Origin: Pantoea latae | GTDB lineage: Bacteria > Pseudomonadota > Gammaproteobacteria > Enterobacterales > Enterobacteriaceae | Assembly: GCF_002077695.1 (NCBI RefSeq) | Contig: NZ_MWUE01000005.1 | Coordinates: forward strand, 101,955 to 165,954 | DNA: 64,000 nucleotides | Direction: 5' to 3' | Shown: one piece after another, positions 46,943 through 56,527 of the stretch | Position numbering within the stretch: position 1 is the stretch's first letter | Layout of the letters: every line of letters starts with the position of its first letter | Notes under the pieces: model-generated | Database searches by the model: none | Told to the model about the DNA's origin: nothing | Seen by the model: only the letters and a program-made list of their open reading frames with translations | Position numbers and translations under genes: made by a program

Positions 46943-47923
46943 CTAGCTGGAGGCGCGTTCGACGCGCGTCCACGGCAGCACTTCGCGCACCACCGGCGAC
47001 GTCGGGCGGCGAATGCGCTGCAGCAGCAGCTGCACGCTGCGCGCGCCAAGCTGATACATCGGCTGCTCGACGGTGGTGAGCGGCGGATTCAGGCTGCGGG
47101 TAAAGGGAATGCCGTCGAATCCCACTACCGCCAGATCCTCCGGCACGCGCAGACCCGCCTCAAGCGCGGCGTGCACCACGCCCACCGCCAGCACGTCTGA
47201 CACCGCCAGCACCGCGTCCGGCGGCGTCGGCTGCTGCAAAAGCTGGCGCAGCGCCTCGCTGCCCGCTTCGCATGAAATCGCCTCCGCATAGGCCACGCCG
47301 CGCCACGGCAGCGCCAGCTCGGCCAACCCTTGCTCATAGCCCGCCTCGCGCTGATGCGAATAAAGGTAGCGCAAATCGCTGTTCACCAGCCCGATGCGGC
47401 GGCGGCCTTTGCTCGCCAGGTAGCGCACCGTTTCTCGCGCCGCGCCGTGGTTATCAATAGAAACCGAGGAGGCGGGCAGCGCGGGATCAAACTCCGCGCA
47501 CTGCACCCAGGGCGCATCGCCGATAATCGCGGCGATATCCTGCAGCGCGGCGGCGGCGTCCATGGTGATCACCCCATCCACTACCTTGCCGGCCAGCAGG
47601 CCAAGATAAGCGGCTTCGCGCCGCAGCTGAGAGGCGGAGTTGCACAGCAGAATGTGATAGCCCTGCGCTTCTGCTTCCGCTTCGATGCCCTGCACCACGC
47701 GCGAACAGAAGGGATTAGTGATATCGGAGATCAGCACCAGCAGCATATTGCTCTGAGCGGTACGCAGCTGGCGCGCAAGCAGATTGGGCTGGTATTCGCT
47801 GGCAGAGATTGCCGCCAGCACCCGTTCGCGCGTATCTGACTTTACGCCGGGATGATCGTTCAGCACGCGGGAAACCGTAGCTTTGGAGACGCCCGCCAGC
47901 AGCGCGACCTTCTCAATGGACAT
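46943..47923 (-). CDS. LacI-family transcription regulator
   Basis: The 326 residues form a standard LacI/GalR protein: DNA-binding SIEKVALLAGVSKATVSRVLNDHPGVKSDTR with the hinge helix QPNLLARQLRTAQS, then a periplasmic-binding-protein-like core (LVLISDITNPFCSRVVQGIE, GLVNSDLRYLYSHQREAGY, AVVGFDGIPFTRSLNPPLTTVEQP). The pattern is closest by eye to CytR/PurR-type regulators, but I cannot assign a ligand. It is divergent from tauA over 236 bases and convergent with the LysE gene, so it may control either. tau genes are usually under Cbl and CysB, LysR-type proteins, so a LacI neighbour is unusual. Confidence 0.9.
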   Translation of the reverse strand: MSIEKVALLAGVSKATVSRVLNDHPGVKSDTRERVLAAISASEYQPNLLARQLRTAQSNMLLVLISDITNPFCSRVVQGIEAEAEAQGYHILLCNSASQLRREAAYLGLLAGKVVDGVITMDAAAALQDIAAIIGDAPWVQCAEFDPALPASSVSIDNHGAARETVRYLASKGRRRIGLVNSDLRYLYSHQREAGYEQGLAELALPWRGVAYAEAISCEAGSEALRQLLQQPTPPDAVLAVSDVLAVGVVHAALEAGLRVPEDLAVVGFDGIPFTRSLNPPLTTVEQPMYQLGARSVQLLLQRIRRPTSPVVREVLPWTRVERASS

Positions 47924-48159
47924 GTTGCCGCAACCCTTTTTGGCCGGTTAACAGTGGACTCATATCAATAGCACAGCGGCAATGTGAGCGCCTGCCATTT
48001 TGTCTGAATAGTGGCGCAGCCATTGCCGGATTTCGCATCAGCTTTGCCGATCATGATCTAAGAACATCTGTTTATTAAGAATAATTTTTAATTCCTTTAT
48101 GAAATCATCGCCGCTGGCGACACTGCGCCCATCATCAGACCCTGGCGGAGTGCGACATC

Positions 48160-49140
48160 ATGGCAGTGAAAGGACGTATAACGATTTTGGCCGCAGCGCT
48201 TTCGCTGCTGGCGTTTCAGGCGCAGGCCGTCAACGTGACGGTGGCGTATCAGACCTCCGCCGAGCCGGCGAAAGTGGCGCAGGCGGACAATAGCTTCGCA
48301 AAAGAGAGCGGCGCCACCGTCGACTGGCGTAAGTTCGACAGCGGCGCGGGCGTGCTGCGCGCGCTGGCGTCCGGCGACGTGCAGATCGGCAATATCGGCT
48401 CCAGCCCGCTGGCGGTCGCCGCCACGCAGCAGCTGCCGATCGAAGCCTTTTTGCTGGCGTCGCAGCTGGGCAACTCCGAGGCGCTGGTGGTGAAGAAAAA
48501 CATCGCCAGCCCGAAAGATCTGATCGGCAAGCGTATCGCCGTGCCCTTTATCTCCACCACCCACTACAGCCTGCTGGCGGCGCTGAAGCACTGGGGCATC
48601 AAGCCGACCGAGGTGCAGCTGGTGAACCTGCAGCCGCCCGCGATTATCGCCGCCTGGCAGCGTGGGGATATCGACGGCGCCTATGTCTGGGCGCCCGCCG
48701 TCAACGAGCTGGAGAAAGAGGGCAAGGTGCTGACCGACTCTTCGCAGGTCGGACAGTGGGGCTCGCCGACGCTCGACGTCTGGGTGGTGCGCAAGGATTT
48801 CGCCCAGGCGCATCCTGAGATCGTCACCGCCTTCGCCCGCAGCGCGCTGGAGGCGCAAAAACCCTATATCGACAACCCGGAGCAGTGGCTGAAGCAGCCT
48901 GACAACCTGAGCAAGCTGTCGCGCCTGAGCGGCGTGCCGGAAGCGCAGGTGCCGGGGCTGGTGAAGGGCAATACCTACCTCACGGCGCAGCAGCAGGTCG
49001 AGCAGCTGGGCAAGCCGGTGAATAAGGCGATTGTCGACACGGCGAACTTCCTGAAAGAGCAGGGCAAAGTGCCGCAGGCGAACGCCGACTACAGCGACTA
49101 CGTCACCAGCCGCTTTGTCGAGCCGCTGGCGAAACAATAA
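48160..49140 (+). CDS. tauA: Taurine ABC transporter, periplasmic binding protein
   Basis: TauA binds taurine in the periplasm for import under sulfate starvation. The 326 residues have a signal peptide [20 protein letters not shown] ending in AQA and the mature start [21 protein letters not shown] shared with E. coli Tau[31 protein letters not shown] and [24 protein letters not shown] are the ligand-cleft stretches. GGAG lies 10 bases before the ATG. First gene of tauABCD; no CysB or Cbl site could be named by eye. Confidence 0.97.
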   Translation: MAVKGRITILAAALSLLAFQAQAVNVTVAYQTSAEPAKVAQADNSFAKESGATVDWRKFDSGAGVLRALASGDVQIGNIGSSPLAVAATQQLPIEAFLLASQLGNSEALVVKKNIASPKDLIGKRIAVPFISTTHYSLLAALKHWGIKPTEVQLVNLQPPAIIAAWQRGDIDGAYVWAPAVNELEKEGKVLTDSSQVGQWGSPTLDVWVVRKDFAQAHPEIVTAFARSALEAQKPYIDNPEQWLKQPDNLSKLSRLSGVPEAQVPGLVKGNTYLTAQQQVEQLGKPVNKAIVDTANFLKEQGKVPQANADYSDYVTSRFVEPLAKQ

Positions 49141-49151
49141 AGGAGAACGCC

Positions 49152-49919
49152 ATGCTGCGCATCGCTCATCTCAACGCGCGTTATGCCGGACGTCCCGCGC
49201 TGCAGGATATCAGCCTGCAGCTCGATAAAGGCGAACTGCTGGTGGCGCTCGGCCCGTCGGGCTGCGGCAAAACCACGCTGCTGAACCTGATCGCCGGCTT
49301 TTTGCCGGTGGAGTCGGGCAGCATTACGCTGGAGGGTAAAACCATCAGCGGGCCGGGCGCGGAGCGCGGCGTGGTGTTTCAGCATGAAGGGCTGCTGCCG
49401 TGGCGCAACGTGCTGGATAATGTCGCGTTTGGTCTGCAGCTCGCCGGGATGGCGCGCAGCGAGCGCAACGCCATCGCGCAGCGGCTGATTAAAAAGGTTG
49501 GACTGGAAGGGGCGGAAAACCGCCCTATCTGGCAGCTCTCCGGCGGCCAGCGTCAGCGCGTCGGCATTGCCCGCGCGCTGGCGGCGGATCCGCAGCTGCT
49601 GCTGCTCGACGAACCCTTCGGCGCGCTGGATGCTTTTACCCGCGAGCAGATGCAGACGCTGCTGCTGACGCTGTGGCGCGACAGCGGCAAACAAATTTTC
49701 CTTATCACGCACGATATCGAAGAGGCGGTGTTTCTCGCCAGCGAGCTGGTGCTGCTTTCGCCGGGACCGGGCCGCATCGTGGAGCGCCTGAAGCTTAACT
49801 TCGGCCAGCGCTTTGCCGACGGCGAACCCTGCCGCGCTATCAAATCCGATCCCGCGTTTATTGCCCAGCGTGAATACGTGCTGAGCCGGGTATTCGAACA
49901 GCGGGAGGCTTTTGTATGA
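49152..49919 (+). CDS. tauB: Taurine ABC transporter, ATP-binding protein
   Basis: TauB drives taurine import. The 255 residues equal E. coli. Walker A is GPSGCGKTT (about 34-42), the Q loop is [11 protein letters not shown], the ABC signature [15 protein letters not shown] and Walker [13 protein letters not shown], with the H loop in [16 protein letters not shown] precedes the ATG. It overlaps tauC by four bases. Confidence 0.98.
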   Translation: MLRIAHLNARYAGRPALQDISLQLDKGELLVALGPSGCGKTTLLNLIAGFLPVESGSITLEGKTISGPGAERGVVFQHEGLLPWRNVLDNVAFGLQLAGMARSERNAIAQRLIKKVGLEGAENRPIWQLSGGQRQRVGIARALAADPQLLLLDEPFGALDAFTREQMQTLLLTLWRDSGKQIFLITHDIEEAVFLASELVLLSPGPGRIVERLKLNFGQRFADGEPCRAIKSDPAFIAQREYVLSRVFEQREAFV

Positions 49920-50743
49920 GCGCGCTGATCAATGACAAAACCGCGGCGGCGCGTCGCCGTCTGCGCTGGCCCTTTTCCCGGCCGTTTAGCCTCAGCCTGC
50001 TGAGCCTGGCGCTGCTGCTGCTGATCTGGTGGAGCGTGACGGCGCTGGGCCTGATTAGCCCGCTGTTTCTGCCGGCGCCGCAGCAGGTGCTGAGCAAGCT
50101 GCTGCTGATCGCCAGTCCGCAGGGCTTTATGGACGCGACGCTGTGGCAGCATCTCGCCGCCAGCCTGACGCGCATGCTGGTGGCGCTGTTTGCCGCCGCG
50201 GCCATCGGCATTCCGGTCGGCATCGCCATGGGCCTGAGCCCGGCGGTGCGCGGCCTGCTCGATCCGCTGATTGAGCTTTATCGTCCCGTGCCGCCGCTCG
50301 CCTATCTGCCGCTGATGGTGATCTGGTTCGGCATCGGCGAAACCTCCAAAATTCTGCTGATCTATCTGGCGATTTTCGCGCCGGTGACGCTTTCCACCCT
50401 GGCGGGCGTGCGCAACACGCAGCAGGTGCGCATTCGCGCCGCGCAGTCGCTGGGCGCCAGCCGCTGGCAGCTGCTGCGCTGGGTGATCCTGCCCGGCGCG
50501 CTGCCGGAGATCCTCACCGGCCTGCGCATCGGGCTGGGCGTCGGCTGGTCGACGCTGGTGGCGGCGGAGCTGATCGCCGCGACGCGCGGGCTCGGCTTTA
50601 TGGTGCAGTCCGCCGGCGAATTTCTGGCAACCGACGTGGTGCTGGCGGGCATCGCGGTCATCGCGCTGATTGCCTTTACCTTAGAACTCGGGCTGCGCGC
50701 CCTGCAGCGTCGACTGACGCCCTGGAATGGAGAACAATCATGA
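49916..50743 (+). CDS. tauC: Taurine ABC transporter, permease
   Basis: TauC is the membrane subunit. The 275 residues have about six helices, the first at about 24-45 ([22 protein letters not shown]), and the EAA loop that contacts TauB ([34 protein letters not shown]). Length equals E. coli. It overlaps tauB and tauD by four bases on each side. Confidence 0.97.
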   Translation: MSALINDKTAAARRRLRWPFSRPFSLSLLSLALLLLIWWSVTALGLISPLFLPAPQQVLSKLLLIASPQGFMDATLWQHLAASLTRMLVALFAAAAIGIPVGIAMGLSPAVRGLLDPLIELYRPVPPLAYLPLMVIWFGIGETSKILLIYLAIFAPVTLSTLAGVRNTQQVRIRAAQSLGASRWQLLRWVILPGALPEILTGLRIGLGVGWSTLVAAELIAATRGLGFMVQSAGEFLATDVVLAGIAVIALIAFTLELGLRALQRRLTPWNGEQS

Positions 50744-51579
50744 ACGAAAAGCTGACCATCACCGCGCTCGGCCCTTATATTGGCGCGCAGGTGTCGAATC
50801 TCGATTTAACCCGGCCGCTTAGCGACGCCCAGTTTGAACAGCTCTATCACGCGCTGCTGCGCCATCAGGTGCTGTTCCTGCGCGACCAGGCAATCACGCC
50901 GCACCAGCAGCGCGCGCTGGCGGCACGCTTCGGCGACCTGCATATCCACCCGGTTTATCCGCACGCCGAGGGCGTCGAGGAGATTATCGTGCTGGATACC
51001 CATCAGGATAATCCGCCGGACAACGACAACTGGCACACCGACGTGACTTTTATCAACACGCCGCCGGCGGTGGCGATTCTGGCGTCGAAGCTGCTGCCTG
51101 AGTCAGGCGGCGATACCCTGTGGGCGAGCGGCATCGCCGCGTATGAGACCCTGTCGGCGCCGATCAAAACCCTGCTGGAGGGATTGCATGCCGAGCACGA
51201 TTTCAAGAAGTCGTTCCAGGAGTATAAATATCGTCGAAGCGAAGAGGAGCATCAGCGTTGGCAGGCGGCGGTGGCGAAGCATCCGCCGGTGCAGCATCCG
51301 GTGATCCGCACCCATCCGGTCAGCGGACGCAAAGCGCTGTTTGTTAACGAAGGATTTACCACGCGGATTGTCGAACTGAGCGAGAAAGAGAGTCACGCCG
51401 TGCTGGAGCTGCTCTATGCGCACGCCACTAAGCCGGAGTTTCAGGTGCGCTGGCGCTGGCAGCCGAACGACGTGGCGATCTGGGATAACCGCGTGACGCA
51501 GCACTATGCCAATGCGGATTATTATCCGGCGAGGCGGGTAATGCACCGCGCGACGGTGCTGGGGGATAAGCCCTTTTAA
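50740..51579 (+). CDS. tauD: Taurine dioxygenase
   Basis: TauD uses Fe(II), 2-oxoglutarate and oxygen to turn taurine into sulfite and aminoacetaldehyde. The 279 residues show the iron ligands HXD as NWHTDVTF (His99, Asp101, as in E. coli) and the distal His in TQHYANADY (about 255), with the 2-oxoglutarate Arg in [10 protein letters not shown]. It overlaps tauC by four bases. The stop codon TAA (51577-51579) lies inside the left arm of a foldback repeat. The protein is a few residues shorter than E. coli TauD at the C-terminus. Confidence 0.97.
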   Translation: MNEKLTITALGPYIGAQVSNLDLTRPLSDAQFEQLYHALLRHQVLFLRDQAITPHQQRALAARFGDLHIHPVYPHAEGVEEIIVLDTHQDNPPDNDNWHTDVTFINTPPAVAILASKLLPESGGDTLWASGIAAYETLSAPIKTLLEGLHAEHDFKKSFQEYKYRRSEEEHQRWQAAVAKHPPVQHPVIRTHPVSGRKALFVNEGFTTRIVELSEKESHAVLELLYAHATKPEFQVRWRWQPNDVAIWDNRVTQHYANADYYPARRVMHRATVLGDKPF

Positions 51580-51697
51580 AACGTCCGTACCGGGCTGCGA
51601 CGGCGTTGCTGCGACGCGCCATAATGCTCACATACGTCGGTATGCTCCGCTTATGGCGCGTCTTGCGCCTTGTCTCGCTCCGGTACGATCGTTTTAA
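51576..51697. repeat. Foldback repeat, family 2, copy A (122 bp)
   Basis: The arms TTAAAACG..CGTACCGG (from 51576) and CCGGTACG..CGTTTTAA (to 51697) are complementary apart from two bases. Inside, CGCGCCATAA pairs with TTATGGCGCG, and CATAC with GTATG at the tip. The core (reverse strand) reads GCGGAGCATACCGACGTATG and continues into GTGAGCAT. A second copy in the other direction is at 57151-57269. It lies between convergent tauD and yheS. I cannot name the family. Confidence 0.82.
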
Positions 51698-51708
51698 GTC
51701 CGCAAAAA

Positions 51709-51743
51709 GCGAAAAGCGAAAAGCGAAAAGCGAAAAGCGAAAA
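51709..51743. repeat. Tandem 7-bp array, five copies of GCGAAAA
   Basis: Five perfect head-to-tail copies of GCGAAAA fill 51709-51743, with a degenerate start (CGCAAAAA) before them. The array ends one base before the yheS stop codon (51745-51747). On the minus strand it reads as repeated CTTTTCG directly after the stop, giving a pyrimidine-rich 3' region. Confidence 0.9.
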
Positions 51744-51744
51744 G

Positions 51745-53649
51745 TCAGGAGGCGAGCATCGCCTCCAGCTGCTCCTGCGCATCCAGCCACGCCATCTCGA
51801 CCTCTTCAAGCGCCGCTTTGCTCTCTGCCTGACGCTGCAGCGCGACGGTAAGATCCGCTTTGCGGCTCGGGTCGTAGATGTCGCCGTCGGCGAGCTGGGT
51901 TTCCGCTTCGGTGAGCTGGCTCTGCCATTTCGCCATCTGCTTCTCCAGCTTCTCAATCTCTTTGCGCAGCGGCTGCGTCTGGGCGCGCAGCTCGGCGTCG
52001 CGGCGCTTCTGATCTTTGCGCGACTGCGCGCTGTTGCCGTTGTCCTGCTTCGGCGCGGCGTCCGCCTGCGCCTGCTGCTTCTGCAGGTCGCTCAGCCACT
52101 GCTGATAATCCTCCAGATCGCCCGGGAAGACATCGACCTTGCCGTCATGCACCAGATAGAGATCGTCGGTGGTGGCGCGCAGCAGATGGCGGTCGTGCGA
52201 CACCACCACCAGCGCGCCTTCGAAGTCGATCAGCGCTTCGGTCAGCGCCTGGCGCATGTCGAGATCGAGGTGGTTGGTCGGTTCGTCGAGCAGCAGCAGG
52301 TTAGGGCGCTGCCAGACGATCAGCGCCAGCACCAGCCGCGCCTTTTCGCCGCCGGAGAAGCGCGCTGTTACCTCGCTGACTTTGTCGCCCTGAAAGCCGA
52401 AGCCGCCGAGATAGTCGCGCAGCTGCTGCTCCAGCACCTTCGGCGCGATGCGCGCCAGATGCTGCAGCGGCGATTCGTCGCTGCGCAGATACTCCAGCTG
52501 ATGCTGCGCGAAGTAGCCGAGCTTAATGCCTTTCGCCAGCCCAACCTCGCCGTCGAGCGGCGTCAGCTCGCCCGCCAGCAGCTTAATCAGCGTCGATTTG
52601 CCCGCGCCGTTGCGGCCGAGCAGGCCGATGCGCGAGCCCGGCACCAGATTAAGCTTGATGGCGTCGAGAATGATGCGCTCGCCGTAGCCGGCGGTGACCT
52701 TCTCCATCTTCAACAGCGGATTCGGCAGGCTTTCCGGCGCGCGGAAGCTGAAGCTGAACGGGTTATCGACGTGCGCCGGGGCGATCATCTCCATGCGCTC
52801 CAGCATCTTGATGCGGCTCTGCGCCTGTTTCGCTTTTGACGCCTTGGCACGGAAGCGGTCGATATAGCTCTGCAGATGCGCCACTTTCTCCTGCTGGCTG
52901 GCAAACAGCGCCTGCTGCTGCGCCAGTTTGGCGACGCGCTGCCGTTCGAACGAGGAGTAGTTGCCGGTGTACTCGTAGAGGCTTTCCTGCTCGATATGGA
53001 TAATCTTATCCACCACCGGATCGAGGAAGTCGCGGTCGTGGGAGATCAGGATCAGCGTGCCTTCGTAGCTTTTCAGCCAGCGCTCCAGCCAGATCACCGC
53101 ATCGAGATCGAGGTGGTTGGTGGGTTCGTCGAGCAGCAGCAGATCTGAGCGGCACACCAGCGCCTGCGCGAGGTTGAGGCGCATGCGCCAGCCGCCGGAG
53201 AAGTCGCTCACCGGACGATTAAGCTGCTCCTGGCTAAAGCCGAGGCCGTGCAGCAGGCTTGAGGCGCGGGCGTGAATGCTCCACGCCTGAATCGCGTCCA
53301 GCTTGCCGTGCAGCAGCGCGATGGCGTTGCCGTCGTTGCGCTGGTTGGCGTCCGCCAGTTCCGCCTCAAGCTCGCGGTATTCGCGATCGCCGTCGATAAC
53401 GTATTCCAGCGCCGGTTTGCTCAGCGCCGGGGTCTCCTGGTTCACCCAGGCCAGCGCCCAGTTGCCGGGAAAGGTCACGCCGCCGGCGTCGCTGCCGATC
53501 TCGCCTTTTAACAGCGACAGCAGGGTCGATTTGCCGCAGCCGTTTTTGCCCACCAGGCCCACTTTCTGGCCGGGATTAATGGTGGCGGAAGCGTTATCGA
53601 GCAGCACGCGGACGCCGCGGCGGATTTGCAGAGAAGAAAAGACAATCAT
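51745..53649 (-). CDS. yheS: ABC-F family ATPase YheS
   Basis: YheS is an ABC-F protein, a soluble twin-ATPase that works on ribosomes; E. coli YheS has been tied to relief of stalled translation. The ATG at 53649 gives MIVFSSLQIRRGVRVLLDNA, the family start, and 634 residues. Both ATPase domains are intact: Walker A GKNGCGKST and GRNGAGKST, signatures SDFSGGWRMRLNLAQAL and ARFSGGEKARLVLAL, Walker B LLLLDEPTNHLDLD twice. A P-site tRNA interaction linker lies between (about 230-310). The C-terminus is a charged coiled coil. Confidence 0.97.
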   Translation of the reverse strand: MIVFSSLQIRRGVRVLLDNASATINPGQKVGLVGKNGCGKSTLLSLLKGEIGSDAGGVTFPGNWALAWVNQETPALSKPALEYVIDGDREYRELEAELADANQRNDGNAIALLHGKLDAIQAWSIHARASSLLHGLGFSQEQLNRPVSDFSGGWRMRLNLAQALVCRSDLLLLDEPTNHLDLDAVIWLERWLKSYEGTLILISHDRDFLDPVVDKIIHIEQESLYEYTGNYSSFERQRVAKLAQQQALFASQQEKVAHLQSYIDRFRAKASKAKQAQSRIKMLERMEMIAPAHVDNPFSFSFRAPESLPNPLLKMEKVTAGYGERIILDAIKLNLVPGSRIGLLGRNGAGKSTLIKLLAGELTPLDGEVGLAKGIKLGYFAQHQLEYLRSDESPLQHLARIAPKVLEQQLRDYLGGFGFQGDKVSEVTARFSGGEKARLVLALIVWQRPNLLLLDEPTNHLDLDMRQALTEALIDFEGALVVVSHDRHLLRATTDDLYLVHDGKVDVFPGDLEDYQQWLSDLQKQQAQADAAPKQDNGNSAQSRKDQKRRDAELRAQTQPLRKEIEKLEKQMAKWQSQLTEAETQLADGDIYDPSRKADLTVALQRQAESKAALEEVEMAWLDAQEQLEAMLAS

Positions 53650-53762
53650 AAGCGCCGTATCGTCAGAATATGTTAATTTACCCACCACATAATTAGAGGG
53701 TGTCGCGTCGTGCATGGTAGCGGAAAACCGCCGTGCTGACGACGCTTTGGAAGAGGATAACT

Positions 53763-54314
53763 ATGTCGCAGCCAGCAAAAGTTTTGCTGCTTTACGCTCA
53801 TCCGGAAACGCAGGAGTCGATAGCGAATCGGGTTCTGCTGCAGTCGGCCCAGCAACAGGAGAACGTCACCGTACACGATCTGTACGCGCACTATCCTGAT
53901 TTCTTTATCGATATTCACTATGAACAGCAGCTGCTGCGCGAGCATCAGGTGATCGTCTTTCAGCATCCGCTCTATACCTACAGCTGCCCGGCGCTGCTGA
54001 AAGAGTGGCTGGATCGCGTGCTGTCGCGCGGCTTCGCCAACGGCGTTGACGGCAACGCGCTGGAAGGCAAATACTGGCGCAGCGTGATCACCACCGGCGA
54101 ACCGGAGGCGGCCTATCAGCAGAGCGGCCTGAATCGCTATTCCATATCGGACATTATGCGCCCGTTCGAACTGACGGCGCAGATGTGCCGTATGCACTGG
54201 ATGACGCCGATGATCCTCTACTGGGCGCGCCGCCAGCCGAAAGAGGTGATGAGCCATTTTGCCCGCGCCTATGGCGAATGGCTCGCCGCGCCGCTGCCCA
54301 ACGGAGGTCTCTGA
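53763..54314 (+). CDS. kefG: KefB ancillary protein KefG
   Basis: KefG is a flavodoxin-fold quinone oxidoreductase-like subunit needed for full activity of the potassium efflux system KefB. The 183 residues begin [26 protein letters not shown] and contain [27 protein letters not shown], typical of the NQO1-like group. GAGG precedes the ATG at 53763. Its stop overlaps the kefB start (TGATG). It is divergent from yheS. Confidence 0.96.
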   Translation: MSQPAKVLLLYAHPETQESIANRVLLQSAQQQENVTVHDLYAHYPDFFIDIHYEQQLLREHQVIVFQHPLYTYSCPALLKEWLDRVLSRGFANGVDGNALEGKYWRSVITTGEPEAAYQQSGLNRYSISDIMRPFELTAQMCRMHWMTPMILYWARRQPKEVMSHFARAYGEWLAAPLPNGGL

Positions 54315-56119
54315 TGGAAGGACAAACGCTGCTGACCGCAGGCGTGATCTACCTGGTGGCGGCGGTGCTGATCGTGCCCATCGCCGCGCGGCTCGGCATC
54401 GGCGCCGTGCTCGGCTATCTGGTGGCGGGCATCGCCATCGGCCCGTGGGGGCTGGGCTTTATCAGCGACGTTGAAGAGATCCTGCATTTCTCGGAGCTGG
54501 GCGTGGTGTTCCTGATGTTTATCATCGGGCTGGAGCTGAATCCGTCGAAACTCTGGGCGCTGCGACGGTCTATTTTCGGCGTCGGCGCGGCGCAGGTGCT
54601 GATTTCCGCCGGCATCCTCGGCGCGCTGCTGTGGCTGAGCGACTTTAGCTGGCAGGCGGCGGTGATCGGCGGCATCGGCCTCGCCATGTCCTCGACCGCA
54701 ATGGCGCTGCAGCTGATGCGCGACAAAGGCATGAACCGCAGCGAGGCGGGACAGCTCGGCTTCTCGGTGCTGCTGTTCCAGGACCTGGCGGTAATTCCGG
54801 CGCTGGCGCTGGTGCCACTGCTGGCGGGCAGCGACAGCGGCAATATCGACTGGATGAAGATCGGCATGAAGGTGCTGGCGTTTGCCGGCATGCTGGTGGG
54901 CGGCCGCTATCTGCTGCGGCCGATTTTCCGCTTTATCGCCGCTTCCGGCGTGCGCGAGGTGTTTACCGCCGCCGCGCTGCTGCTGGTACTGGGCTCGGCG
55001 CTGTTTATGGACGCCCTCGGACTGTCGATGGCGCTCGGCACCTTTATCGCCGGTATTCTGCTGGCGGAGAGCGAGTACCGCCACGAGCTGGAAGTCGCCA
55101 TCGATCCGTTTAAGGGCCTGCTGCTCGGGCTGTTCTTTATCTCCGTCGGCATGGCGCTTAACCTCGGTGTGCTCTATACCCATATTCTGGAGATCCTGCT
55201 CGGCGTACTGATTCTGGTCACGGTGAAAACGCTGGTGCTCTACGTGCTGGCGCGCGTTTATGGCCTGCGCAGCTCCGAGCGCCAGCAGTTCGCCGGCGTG
55301 CTAAGCCAGGGCGGGGAGTTCGCCTTCGTGCTCTTCTCCGCCGCTTCTTCGGCGCATCTGTTTGCCGGCGATCAGCTGCCGCTGCTGCTGGTGACGGTGA
55401 CGCTGTCGATGATGACCACGCCGCTGCTGATGCAGGCGATCGACAAGCTGCTGGCGCGGCGTTTTAACGAAGTGGATGAGGATAGCGAGAAGCCGTTTGT
55501 CGAAGATGACCAGCCGCAGGTGATTGTGGTGGGCTTCGGACGCATGGGACAGGTAGTGGGCCGTCTGCTGATGGCCAACAATAAAAGGATCACGGTGCTG
55601 GAGCGCGACATCAGCGCGGTGAGCCTGATGCGCAAGTATGGCTACAAGGTTTACTATGGCGACGCGACCGAACTGGAGCTGCTGCGCGCCGCCGGCGCCG
55701 CCGACGCGCAGTCGATCGTTATCACCTGCAACGAGCCGGAAGATACCATGGCGATCGTGCATCTCTGTCAGCAGCACTTCCCGCAGCTGGAGATCGTGGC
55801 GCGCGCGCGCGGCCGCGTCGAGGCGCACGAGCTGCTGCAGGCGGGCGTCACGCAGTTCTCGCGCGAAACCTTCTCTAGCGCGCTGGAGCTGGGACGTAAG
55901 GCGCTGATTTCGGTCGGCATGCATCCGCACCAGGCGCAGCGCGCGCAGCTGCATTTCCGCCGGCTCGATATGCGCATGCTGCGCGAACTGATGCCGAACC
56001 ACACCGACAATGCACAGATTTCACGCGTGCGCGAGGCGCGGCGCGAGCTGGAAGACATTTTCCAGCGCGAGATGCAGCATGAAAGGCGGCAGATCGACGA
56101 CTGGGATGAAGATCAGTAA
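54314..56119 (+). CDS. kefB: Glutathione-regulated potassium efflux antiporter KefB
   Basis: KefB expels potassium in exchange for protons when glutathione adducts of electrophiles appear, acidifying the cell for protection. The 601 residues equal E. coli. A CPA2 antiporter domain of about 12 helices (to about 385) includes [18 protein letters not shown], and a cytoplasmic RCK/TrkA-N domain begins at about 400 with [25 protein letters not shown] precedes the ATG at 54314, which fixes the start; a long frame from 54185 overlaps kefG and is rejected. Confidence 0.97.
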   Translation: MEGQTLLTAGVIYLVAAVLIVPIAARLGIGAVLGYLVAGIAIGPWGLGFISDVEEILHFSELGVVFLMFIIGLELNPSKLWALRRSIFGVGAAQVLISAGILGALLWLSDFSWQAAVIGGIGLAMSSTAMALQLMRDKGMNRSEAGQLGFSVLLFQDLAVIPALALVPLLAGSDSGNIDWMKIGMKVLAFAGMLVGGRYLLRPIFRFIAASGVREVFTAAALLLVLGSALFMDALGLSMALGTFIAGILLAESEYRHELEVAIDPFKGLLLGLFFISVGMALNLGVLYTHILEILLGVLILVTVKTLVLYVLARVYGLRSSERQQFAGVLSQGGEFAFVLFSAASSAHLFAGDQLPLLLVTVTLSMMTTPLLMQAIDKLLARRFNEVDEDSEKPFVEDDQPQVIVVGFGRMGQVVGRLLMANNKRITVLERDISAVSLMRKYGYKVYYGDATELELLRAAGAADAQSIVITCNEPEDTMAIVHLCQQHFPQLEIVARARGRVEAHELLQAGVTQFSRETFSSALELGRKALISVGMHPHQAQRAQLHFRRLDMRMLRELMPNHTDNAQISRVREARRELEDIFQREMQHERRQIDDWDEDQ

Positions 56120-56140
56120 CAGCAACACAGGTTAATCAAC

Positions 56141-56335
56141 ATGCGTAAACGATTTATTGCCGGTGCGGTTTGCCCGCACTGCCAGGAAAAAGACACGCTG
56201 GCGATGTGGCGTGAAAACAATGTCGACGTCGTGGAGTGCGTGAAATGCGGACACCAGATGCGCGAGGCGGATAAACAGGTTCGCGATCAGGTTCGCAGCC
56301 AGGAGCAAGTGATCGGTATTTTCCATCCCGAGTAG
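56141..56335 (+). CDS. yheV: Small zinc-ribbon protein YheV
   Basis: YheV has 64 residues and two CXXC pairs (CPHC at 11-14, CVKC at 33-36) separated by DTLAMWRENNVDVVE, a zinc-ribbon layout. Its function is unknown; it always follows kefB in enterobacteria. It lies 21 bases after kefB and 192 before slyD. The ribosome site is weak. Confidence 0.94.
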   Translation: MRKRFIAGAVCPHCQEKDTLAMWRENNVDVVECVKCGHQMREADKQVRDQVRSQEQVIGIFHPE

Positions 56336-56527
56336 CGAAATGGCGCAGCTTTTTTTACGCTTAAACTTACAGCGGGATTGAATTCCGATACAATCGGCGC
56401 CACTAACGCTGAGGTAAAACGCGTCGCGACTGCGCGGCCTCAGCCCCGAACCTTTCTGGTTGGTGTTATTGCACGCAAGAATAGACCAATGAGACGGGAT
56501 CTCAGTTCTCAACGGTTAGGAGATATC

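Noticed and set aside
54185..54313. Upstream extension of kefB by 43 residues
   Set aside because: It lies in kefG in another frame; ACGGAGGT before 54314 and the family length fix the start.
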